DNA of 7,892 nt from positions 1 through 7,892 of the forward strand of contig JAUXJX010000069.1 of assembly GCA_030624545.1 (NCBI GenBank), written 5' to 3'. Both the position numbers and the translations under genes were made by a program. The DNA is from Bacteroidota bacterium. Lineage in GTDB: Bacteria > Zhuqueibacterota > JdFR-76 > DREG01. Positions 1 through 5,656 of the stretch are shown here, piece after piece. The first letter of the stretch is position 1; each line of letters begins with the position of its first letter. A model generated the notes under the pieces. That model was not told the origin of the DNA. It ran no database searches and saw only the letters and a program-made list of their open reading frames with translations.

Positions 1-174
1 AAGTTAACGGCATGGAATGAATGGACTGAACTTATAGACTATCCGGATGACAAGGCACGGGGGGCTTTCACAGGAACCACAAATCTTCACAAGTATGGCG
101 ATGAGATCGCAAGGCTTGTAGAGTTGTATGAATTATTGAAGACCGAATTCATTAGATTGCATAATAATTCATAG
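1..174 (+). CDS. C-terminal fragment of an unrecognised protein (5' end outside window)
   Basis: Frame 1 is open from the first base to a TAG at 172-174, giving 57 residues and no internal Met, so the start lies to the left of the window. The residues look like a real soluble protein: a Trp-rich stretch (AWNEWTEL), then GAFTGTTNLHKYGDE, then an amphipathic helix rich in Leu and Glu (ARLVELYELLKTEF). I do not recognise the family and assign no function. The stop codon touches the left arm of the inverted-repeat element beginning at 174, so that element may have inserted at or just behind the gene end. A chance open frame of this length is possible but less likely given the composition. Confidence 0.5.
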   Translation, partial: KLTAWNEWTELIDYPDDKARGAFTGTTNLHKYGDEIARLVELYELLKTEFIRLHNNS

Positions 175-310
175 CCACGAAGGAACAAAGACACAAAAGT
201 ATTGAAAATATTGATAAAAGGAAAATTCACAAAATCAGCTCAAAGAACTCAATTTTGAATATATATTTCCTTGAAATTCAACATTCTTGGTGTCTTAGTG
301 CCTTTGCCGC
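174..310. repeat. Imperfect inverted-repeat element, about 137 bases
   Basis: The left arm at 174-199 (GCCACGAAGGAACAAAGACA and following) is an imperfect reverse complement of the right arm at about 286-310, which ends in TTAGTGCCTTTGCCGC. Roughly three quarters of about 25 positions agree. The interior is AT-rich and has no coding potential. From general familiarity, repeats of the type 'cacgaaggcacaaagacac ... gtgtcttagtgcctttgtggc' are widespread between genes in environmental genomes, often next to small four-helix-bundle or GxxExxY genes. Neither gene is present here, so this may be a solo or decayed copy. It could also be transcribed as a hairpin behind the upstream gene. Confidence 0.55.
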
Positions 311-340
311 AAAAGTTTACGAATAATGAAGGTTAGACAT

Positions 341-433
341 ATGAAAATCCTATGTGCTGGCGTTACCGAGGCCCCTCCGCTCGGGGTTGGACTTCTGGAG
401 GTCAAGCACAACGATTCTATATTTTGTCAGTAA
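341..433 (+). CDS. Possible 30-residue leader ORF upstream of the AhpD-like gene
   Basis: An ATG at 341 opens a 30-codon frame (begins MKILCAGVTEAPPLGVG) ending in TAA at 431-433. A GAAGGT stretch at 328-333 could serve as a ribosome binding site. The stop lies 12 bases before the ATG of the next gene and overlaps that gene's ribosome binding site, an arrangement that would allow translational coupling. The middle of the ORF is markedly more GC-rich than its surroundings. It matches no family I know and contains no membrane segment. It may be a leader peptide, a gene remnant or chance. Confidence 0.25.
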   Translation: MKILCAGVTEAPPLGVGLLEVKHNDSIFCQ

Positions 434-445
434 GAGGATAGGGCC

Positions 446-1222
446 ATGAAAATATCCAAAGAAATAGTTGAAATCAAAGATATATTTCATGGCGTGGTTC
501 CTTTAATTTTTACAATCATGGCTGAAAAGCAAATATTGCCAATGTACTGGCCCATAATTAAAGATGCTCTAGTCGATGATGGAGGAATTCAAGATCATCG
601 AATTAAAGAAGGATTAATGGTAGTACTTTCTAGCCGGTGTGAGAACAGTTATTGTTTTGTCTCACATTCTTATTTTCTATATGGTCTCGGATTTACAGTT
701 AAAACTATCAAATCTCTGGTAGATGAACTAAAATTTCCGAACCAGGTGGATGACAATGAGAAATGGAGTTTAGTGTTGAAGTGGTCATTTTTGGTTGGTC
801 GTACTTCCGTTGGACCATCTGGCGCAACCATAGATTCCAGTAAGTTTATCCGCGAACTTATAAATTCAGATGAATATAGGCATGTGTTCAAAATATATAC
901 AGTTATTGACATGCTCAACCGATTTTCGGAGTTTTATTCAGAGGAAATAAGAGTTGAGAAGGAAGCGATGTTTCACGATTCATCAGCAAAATTAAGATTA
1001 CCAATTCCAGAGTTATCGAAATACTATGAAAAAGTCTTACAATCAGAAGTGAATGCAGAAAGACCCGTTGTGGCAATATGTTCGTATTGCAAGAATATCC
1101 GTGATACTGAGGGGAAATGGCATGCATTGGAAACTGTGCTCCCATCTTTGGAAAGGGATAGTACGTTTTCACATGGAGTTTGTCCCGATTGTTATAAAAA
1201 AACCATGAATGAAATCGATTAG
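446..1222 (+). CDS. AhpD/carboxymuconolactone-decarboxylase-like protein with C-terminal CxxC-CxxC module
   Basis: This is a 258-residue soluble protein. Residues 15 to about 165 follow the all-helical CMD/AhpD pattern, with a form of the E-x11-C-x2-C-x3-H active-site signature: E55, then N67 where the first Cys is expected, then C70 and H74 (text ENSYCFVSH). C65 lies two residues before the expected Cys. The helix ending LNRFSEF (157-163) also fits the family. In AhpD-type proteins the Cys pair performs thiol peroxidase or disulfide chemistry; with one Cys replaced, this protein may use a single Cys or a different pair. Residues 210-250 hold C212-x2-C215, IRD, W225, H243 and C246-x2-C249, a motif I know from the C-termini of PAS and response-regulator proteins; it probably binds metal or senses redox state. 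The start is supported by AGAGGA at 433-438. The gene is AT-richer than the downstream operon and is followed by an attC-like site, suggesting transfer as a cassette. Confidence 0.75.
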   Translation: MKISKEIVEIKDIFHGVVPLIFTIMAEKQILPMYWPIIKDALVDDGGIQDHRIKEGLMVVLSSRCENSYCFVSHSYFLYGLGFTVKTIKSLVDELKFPNQVDDNEKWSLVLKWSFLVGRTSVGPSGATIDSSKFIRELINSDEYRHVFKIYTVIDMLNRFSEFYSEEIRVEKEAMFHDSSAKLRLPIPELSKYYEKVLQSEVNAERPVVAICSYCKNIRDTEGKWHALETVLPSLERDSTFSHGVCPDCYKKTMNEID

Positions 1223-1318
1223 ATGAAAGAAGAAAAAGTTAAAAACAATTTCCAATAAAATTCAATGTTTAATTCATTGAAATCACGTAGAATAATCATA
1301 GTTGGTAATCAATATTCG

Positions 1319-1450
1319 GCCCAACAATGGGATTAACCGGACTTCTTACCGCCTTTTTTTCAGTCCAAGAGTGTCAGTAGTTTTGGAAGTTCAGTGCTTC
1401 TGCGAAATTCATCGTTGCGCGTAAGAAGCCGGTTATCCAGGTCGTTGGTG
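1319..1450 (+). other. attC-like recombination site (candidate integron cassette site)
   Basis: The two ends form an imperfect hairpin with the layout of an attC site. The left end has GCCCAAC (1319-1325), matching the RYYYAAC core. The right end has GTTGGTG (1444-1450), which keeps the GTT of GTTRRRY but departs from the last two positions. CCAAC pairs with GTTGG. Next comes an unpaired spacer (AATGG against CAGGTC), then a second paired box (GATTAACCGG against CCGGTTATC) with an extra T and an extra A on the left arm only, like the extrahelical bases of attC. The stem continues with CTTCTTAC against GTAAGAAG, closing a loop of about 65 bases. Total length of 132 bases is within the known attC range. 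The orientation suits a cassette carrying the gene at 446-1222. No integrase gene is in the window, so a chance structure or an unrelated palindromic repeat remains possible. Confidence 0.5.
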
Positions 1451-1463
1451 TTTTAGTGAAGTC

Positions 1464-1658
1464 ATGATTGGTAAGACCATATCGCACTACAAAATCCTCG
1501 AAAAGCTCCCTTCGACGGAGTTTATCCCTTCGACTGCGCTCAGGACAAGTGGCGAGGGCGGCATGAGTGTTGTTTATAAAGGAAGACATGCCCGGCTCTT
1601 GTGTAACATTACCCTAAAACTCTATCCAAATAAAATTAGAATTTTGATTATTCTTTGA
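1464..1658 (+). pseudogene. Truncated 5' end of a Ser/Thr protein kinase gene, with insertion
   Basis: The frame begins [15 protein letters not shown], the start typical of Hanks-type kinases of the [28 protein letters not shown] class. It is interrupted by 14 extra residues and then resumes as GEGGMSVVYKG and, more diverged, TLKLYP, where K at 1617-1619 would be the ATP-binding Lys. Kinase similarity ends near 1628; nine further AT-rich codons lead to TGA at 1656-1658. A functional kinase needs at least about 250 residues, so this is a dead fragment: no catalytic loop and no membrane segment remain. It starts 13 bases after the attC-like site. A second, shorter copy of the same start lies at 7819. 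A short expressed peptide cannot be excluded but nothing supports it. Confidence 0.8.
1509..1550 (+). repeat. 42-base dispersed-repeat insertion within the kinase fragment
   Basis: Comparison with the intact stretch in the second kinase copy (7819-7878) shows that CTC (Leu15) should be followed directly by GGC-GAR-GGC-GGC-ATG. Here 42 bases intervene, starting CCTTCGACGGAGTTTATCCC and ending TTCGACTGCGCTCAGGACAAGT. The unit is a multiple of three and opens no stop codon, so the frame is kept. Within it, CCTTCGAC occurs twice, at 1509-1516 and 1527-1534. The minus-strand reading contains CPERSRR, a peptide string familiar as a hallmark of this repeat class in environmental genomes. Confidence 0.75.
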
Positions 1659-1673
1659 GTATGTCAATATAAC
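1644..1673 (+). promoter_or_regulatory. Candidate sigma-70-type promoter for the kinase-like gene and possible operon
   Basis: TTGATT at 1644-1649 (four of six consensus positions) is followed after 18 bases by TATAAC at 1668-1673 (five of six). Transcription would begin near 1680, leaving a leader of about 95 bases that contains the palindrome at 1711-1724 and the ribosome binding site at 1761. The surrounding DNA is AT-rich, so a chance match is possible. Confidence 0.35.
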
Positions 1674-1710
1674 AATGAAAGGAAATGTTGAACATTCGAA
1701 GTTAACCTGG

Positions 1711-1724
1711 ACCGCATATGCGGT
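1711..1724. promoter_or_regulatory. Perfect 14-base palindrome, candidate operator
   Basis: ACCGCATATGCGGT reads identically on both strands. It is 50 bases upstream of the chosen kinase-like start and about 30 bases downstream of the candidate transcription start, a position suited to a repressor acting as a roadblock. I recognise no specific regulator for it. Confidence 0.35.
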
Positions 1725-1760
1725 AAGTTGTGAAATTTAGAAATGTGGGTAACCTTTATC

Positions 1761-1767
1761 AGGAGGG
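1761..1767 (+). promoter_or_regulatory. Strong ribosome binding site that sets the kinase-like start
   Basis: AGGAGGG at 1761-1767 lies seven bases before the ATG at 1775. It decides between that ATG and an in-frame GTG at 1730, which has no comparable site and would put 15 unlikely residues before the signal peptide. Confidence 0.8.
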
Positions 1768-1774
1768 ACTAAAC

Positions 1775-2740
1775 ATGTTACGTAGTTTGTTTGCCAGGCG
1801 TATGCTGCCTTATGCATTGTTATTTTTGTTTCTTCCGGCATATTCATCTGCGCAAGATTCAAATTTCATCTACACTATCGATGAGATCGAACGTAGACTT
1901 TTGCATGAGGATTTTGAAATCTTTCGTTTTAAATATCTTCGCTTTGAAGGAGATATCGGCAAACGCGTGATTCTCAAATACCCGGATGTGAAGTATGTGC
2001 AGGTGAAATGGCGGCGAGCGCGCAAGGGTGGGCATGAATTCAATAACGCACCCCGTTACGAAATGGCCGCATACCAAATCCAAAAACTCTTCCTCGACGA
2101 AAATGAATATGTCGTTCCGCCAACTTTATGCAAGGGATTTCCAATGGTACAGTATAAGGCGATCGAACCGGACGCTGGCCCCACCTTTAATAAGCCGGAC
2201 ATGGTTCTCGTGTTGTTGCAATATTGGCTGGATGAAGTGACGACTGATGATGTGTACGATAAGAAGAGATTCAAAAACGATTCGCTGTATGCAAAGCATT
2301 TTGCCAATACAAATATCCTGACCTATCTCATCCGCCACTCTGACAGCAACGAAGGCAACCTGTTGATTTCAAAAGACAAGACAAATCCCCGGGTGTTTTC
2401 CGTTGACAATGGCGTCGCGTTTACTAGCATGGAAAGCAACAGGGGTTCGAGATGGCGGTCCATACTTGTGAAAAAGCTGCCACAGAAAACCATCAAGCGG
2501 TTGCGAGAGATTACTCCTGAAGCTTTACATAAAGCGCTGGGTGTGATTGCTCAAATTGAAATCAAAAATGGCATAATAACATCAGCGCCGCCGACCGAAA
2601 ACATCGACGTGAAAAAAGGAGTCCGACGCAAAGAGAACATCATCCAGCTCGGGCTTACTGCGGCGGAGATCAATTCAATTGATAAGCGCTTAAAAAATCT
2701 CCTCAAAAATGTAGATAAGGGAAAATACGACCTATTTTAG
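1775..2740 (+). CDS. Exported protein with atypical kinase-like fold
   Basis: This is a 321-residue protein. Residues 1-26 form a signal peptide: basic n-region with R3, R8 and R9, hydrophobic core PYALLFLFLPA, likely cleavage after SSA26, so it acts in the periplasm or outside. The rest shows the ordered landmarks of the protein-kinase-like superfamily: a candidate nucleotide-binding Lys (K78 in YVQVKWRRA), a helix with a candidate partner Glu (E96 in RYEMAAYQIQKLF), a hinge-like strand (VLVLLQYWLDEV, 143-154), a catalytic-loop match (H188-S-D190-x4-N195-LL, compare HRD-x4-N) and a metal-binding match (V210-D211-N-G, compare DFG). The DNG form and low overall similarity recall atypical kinases such as FAM20C, PI4K or HipA-like proteins. 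The substrate is unknown. The NTT-HEAT gene follows after 126 bases. A degenerate, inactive member is possible, but the key residues are present. Confidence 0.65.
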   Translation: MLRSLFARRMLPYALLFLFLPAYSSAQDSNFIYTIDEIERRLLHEDFEIFRFKYLRFEGDIGKRVILKYPDVKYVQVKWRRARKGGHEFNNAPRYEMAAYQIQKLFLDENEYVVPPTLCKGFPMVQYKAIEPDAGPTFNKPDMVLVLLQYWLDEVTTDDVYDKKRFKNDSLYAKHFANTNILTYLIRHSDSNEGNLLISKDKTNPRVFSVDNGVAFTSMESNRGSRWRSILVKKLPQKTIKRLREITPEALHKALGVIAQIEIKNGIITSAPPTENIDVKKGVRRKENIIQLGLTAAEINSIDKRLKNLLKNVDKGKYDLF

Positions 2741-2781
2741 ATAAGGCGTTTGTACCAAACAAGTCTCGTTAGCCCTGCTTT

Positions 2782-2787
2782 TATAAT
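2782..2787 (+). promoter_or_regulatory. Perfect TATAAT, possible internal promoter element
   Basis: TATAAT occurs 79 bases before the start of the transporter gene, in the 126-base gap after the kinase-like gene. No good -35 box stands 16-18 bases upstream, so it would be at best a weak or activator-dependent promoter. If used, the transporter and phosphatase could be transcribed apart from the kinase-like gene. Confidence 0.2.
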
Positions 2788-2866
2788 CACTTAGCAGCTT
2801 TAATCGGAAGCGATGATTCGATCTAAATACGCTTGATATCGTACCGATGTAGGCTCAGGAATCACT

Positions 2867-5641
2867 GTGCAGTTAGACAGAACAACTGGTAGATATAACA
2901 TCCTGGGATGGTTACTGAACCTGCGGCGCAGTGATTTGAAGCTTGGTTTACCGCTTTTTTTCTATCATTTTCTGGTCATCTCTAGCCTTGTCATAGGGCA
3001 AGTTGTCCGCGACACACTGTTCCTGGATCGATTTGAGGCGGTTCACCTTCCTTACGTGGATATGACGATTGCAGGGGTTGTGCTGTTTGTAGTTGCAGGC
3101 TACGCCTACTTCAGGCGATATGCCAGTTTGCCAACGCTGCAGGTAGGCAGTTTGCTTGCCTTCGCAGTGATCGCCGGTCTGTTCTGGTTGACCACCTGGA
3201 TCTACCAGTGGACCTGGCTCTACGCGGCGCTTTACATTTGGGTAGGAATCTTCGGCATACTGGCGCCGGCCCAAATGTGGATTCTGATTATTCACCTTCT
3301 CAGTGTACGTAATAAACGGCTGTTGGGGATCGTAACGAGCGGCGGTATCGCAGGGGGGACCGCCGGATTTTTCTCTGCGGCCATCGTACAACGATTCGAA
3401 GCTGAACACCTGCTCCTTGTCATGATGCTGCTTCTGGCGGGGTGTGCAGCACTGGTATCCCAGATAGTGCGTCAAAGGCGTCCCATTTCAGCTGATATGG
3501 AGACTACTCCAGAAGGAATTCACTCCAAAGCCGGATGGAACCTGCACAAAAACCTTCAGCAGGTGCGCAAGTCATCACATCTCAAAGCAATCGCTGCATT
3601 GGTCTTTCTGTCGGCGATTGTAACCTACATCGCTGGCTGGCAATTCAAGGCGATCGCTGCAGATTCGTTCCCCCAAAAAAATGACCTGGCAGCCTTTTTC
3701 GGGACATTCCATGGGTATGTCAGCGTCTTGGGATTCTTGGTTGCTCAAATACTTACGCCGCGGTTATTGACTTTCAGTCTGGGTATCGCCCTGGTGATCC
3801 TCCCAACCGTCCTGGCGGCAGGCACATTTGGCGTACTGGCTTGGGGAGCACTATGGTCAATAACATTTCTCAAGGGCAGTGATAAAATTTTGCGCTACTC
3901 CATTGAGAAGCCGGCGATCGAATCCCTTTATTTCCCGGTTCCCTCGCAAGTGATGACGCAGGTTAAGATGTTCATCGATACTGTGAGCTGGCGGCTTGGA
4001 GACGGTCTGGCCGGTCTCATTGTCCTTATTTTTGCAACAGTCCTGCATTTCACTGCACGGCAGATCAGCTGGGTGACTCTGCCACTCCTCGGAGTTTGGC
4101 TTATGGTCGTTTTTGTAACGCGGCGGCAATACGTGGAGACACTGGGAGAAAGCCTTCAGCAGCACCGCCTCGATGCAGAGCTGTCAACAACGCAGGCATT
4201 AGATCGTATTACCACGGAAATGATCGCCGACAGGTTGCGCACCGAAGATAAGGATGAGATTCTATATGCCTTAGATTTGCTCGATTCTGAACAGCATTCA
4301 ATAGTACATCCTGCAGTACGAGACTTGTTGAAACACCCAGCGGCTGACGTACGCGAAAGGGCAATATCGACCCTGAACTCAGCAAGAGATATTACCGTGG
4401 TTGCAAGAGTAGAACAGTTATTGCATGACGAAAATTTAGGTGTGCGCACCGAAGCACTTCTTTATCTGGCGCACCACGCACATATCGATCCCTTGGAGCA
4501 TATCCAAAAATTAGGAGACTTCCCGGATTTTTCTGTTCGCTCTGCCATAATCACCTATCTGGCCCGCTCCGGTGATCCGAATAACATTGATCCAGCAAGT
4601 CAACTCCTTGACAGCATGGTGCAGGAAGAAGGACCGGAGCAGCTCCGTACCCGCCTTGAGGCTGCTCGATTGATTGGTTCACTTCCGGATGTGTTTGCAG
4701 AACAGCTTGAAACCCTGATAAATGATGCAAATACCGATGTAGCCGGCCAGGCCATTCTGGAGATTAAACCTACAACCACGCCGCGCATCATTCATGCTGT
4801 GTTGGCAAAACTTGGTGATCCGGATCTGTCTTCAAAGGCGGCCGAGTCGCTGGGGCAGTTTGGTGATCGGATTGTGGACTTGCTGTACGAACGGCTGCTG
4901 GATGATTCTGCGTCAATAGAGATGAGACGGGAGATTCCCGGGGTTCTGCTGCGCATTGGCACGCCAAAAGCAAAACAGGTGCTGATTGAAAGCCTGTTTG
5001 CGGCTGACACAAATCTTCGCTCACAGGTGATCACTTCTCTCACCAGCCTGCAGAGCCGCAATCCGGAATTTGATCTCGACACCCTGGTGATCGAGACCTT
5101 GTTGGTTGCAGAAATTATGGGACACTTTCGGTCATACCAGGTTCAAGAGTCACTGGAACAGACCTTGGATGGCGATAAAACCGTACTCAATGCGCTGCAA
5201 GAATCCATGAAGCAAGATATAGAACGAATCTTTCATCTGATCAAATTGCTGTATCCGCGCCATGACCTCCATAGCGCTTACTTTGGCGTCCAGTCGGAGA
5301 ATCCGAAAGTCCGTGACAATGCGCTGGAATTCCTCGATCAAATCCTGAAACCTGAGTTGCGAAACCTGCTGGTTCCCGCCTTGGACCCGGAAGTGAGTTT
5401 TGAGCAACGGGTGAAATTGGCGAACCGACTGATCGGCGCGAAAATAGAGACTCCGACAGAGGCTTTGCTCACGCTATTGGATAATCCCGAACCTTGGTTA
5501 AAGTCCTGTGCAGCATATACGATCGGTATCCTGAATTTGACTTCGCTGGAGGCCAAACTGGACGAATGCCTGGAGCATCCCGACCCATTACTACGTGAAA
5601 CCGCAAGACAGGCGAAACAACGCCTGGACAAAGTCTCCTAA
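2867..5641 (+). CDS. NTT-family (ATP/ADP translocase-like) transporter fused to C-terminal HEAT repeats
   Basis: This is a 924-residue inner-membrane protein. Residues 26-420 contain about 12 hydrophobic segments (near 26-46, 65-82, 90-113, 117-141, 152-174, 181-201, 239-262, 274-297, 303-320, 321-337, 371-393, 401-417). Family landmarks are VVRDTLFL (46-53) with LPY (61-63) and the conserved block LRYSIEKPAIESLYFPVPSQ (342-361) followed by WRLGDGLAGL (375-384). Residues about 460-924 carry at least nine HEAT-like helical pairs (for example HPAADVRERAISTL, DENLGVRTEALLYL, ENPKVRDNALEFL), probably cytoplasmic. NTT proteins with HEAT tails are known in free-living bacteria; characterised NTTs exchange ATP/ADP or import nucleotides, but the substrate of HEAT forms is not settled. 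GTG at 2867 is the only start after an in-frame TGA at 2834, with AGGA at 2857-2860. The phosphatase gene follows after 15 bases, so the two are almost certainly co-transcribed. Confidence 0.85.
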   Translation: MQLDRTTGRYNILGWLLNLRRSDLKLGLPLFFYHFLVISSLVIGQVVRDTLFLDRFEAVHLPYVDMTIAGVVLFVVAGYAYFRRYASLPTLQVGSLLAFAVIAGLFWLTTWIYQWTWLYAALYIWVGIFGILAPAQMWILIIHLLSVRNKRLLGIVTSGGIAGGTAGFFSAAIVQRFEAEHLLLVMMLLLAGCAALVSQIVRQRRPISADMETTPEGIHSKAGWNLHKNLQQVRKSSHLKAIAALVFLSAIVTYIAGWQFKAIAADSFPQKNDLAAFFGTFHGYVSVLGFLVAQILTPRLLTFSLGIALVILPTVLAAGTFGVLAWGALWSITFLKGSDKILRYSIEKPAIESLYFPVPSQVMTQVKMFIDTVSWRLGDGLAGLIVLIFATVLHFTARQISWVTLPLLGVWLMVVFVTRRQYVETLGESLQQHRLDAELSTTQALDRITTEMIADRLRTEDKDEILYALDLLDSEQHSIVHPAVRDLLKHPAADVRERAISTLNSARDITVVARVEQLLHDENLGVRTEALLYLAHHAHIDPLEHIQKLGDFPDFSVRSAIITYLARSGDPNNIDPASQLLDSMVQEEGPEQLRTRLEAARLIGSLPDVFAEQLETLINDANTDVAGQAILEIKPTTTPRIIHAVLAKLGDPDLSSKAAESLGQFGDRIVDLLYERLLDDSASIEMRREIPGVLLRIGTPKAKQVLIESLFAADTNLRSQVITSLTSLQSRNPEFDLDTLVIETLLVAEIMGHFRSYQVQESLEQTLDGDKTVLNALQESMKQDIERIFHLIKLLYPRHDLHSAYFGVQSENPKVRDNALEFLDQILKPELRNLLVPALDPEVSFEQRVKLANRLIGAKIETPTEALLTLLDNPEPWLKSCAAYTIGILNLTSLEAKLDECLEHPDPLLRETARQAKQRLDKVS

Positions 5642-5656
5642 ATCGAAGCCTAAATT

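Noticed and set aside
276..338. Second attC-like site ending at GTTAGAC
   Set aside because: ATTCAAC could be a core half, but the inner boxes do not pair and no extra-base pattern is visible.
366..384. CCGAG...CTCGG inverted repeat inside the small leader ORF
   Set aside because: Five pairs with a nine-base loop is not enough to claim a riboswitch or terminator.
1340..1360. T-run (seven T) as an intrinsic terminator for the AhpD-like gene
   Set aside because: No GC-rich stem directly precedes the T-run; the nearby pairing is with bases 1418-1439, far downstream.
1374..1589. Minus-strand ORF containing CPERSRR
   Set aside because: It runs across the attC-like loop, the kinase remnant and the repeat; the peptide is a familiar artefact of that repeat class.
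1464..1658. Functional small kinase-like protein
   Set aside because: It has no catalytic loop, activation segment or C-lobe, and its glycine-rich loop is interrupted by a repeat.
1730..1774. Longer start (GTG at 1730) for the kinase-like gene
   Set aside because: It lacks a ribosome site, would place 15 residues before a clear signal peptide, and the ATG at 1775 has an excellent AGGAGGG.
2748..2760. GTTTG-TAC-CAAAC hairpin after the kinase-like gene
   Set aside because: Five AT-rich pairs without a T-tract; expected by chance.
2948..3475. 175-codon minus-strand ORF opposite the transporter
   Set aside because: It lies wholly antisense to a well-supported gene and has no family features; the same applies to the other antisense ORFs over 446-6907.
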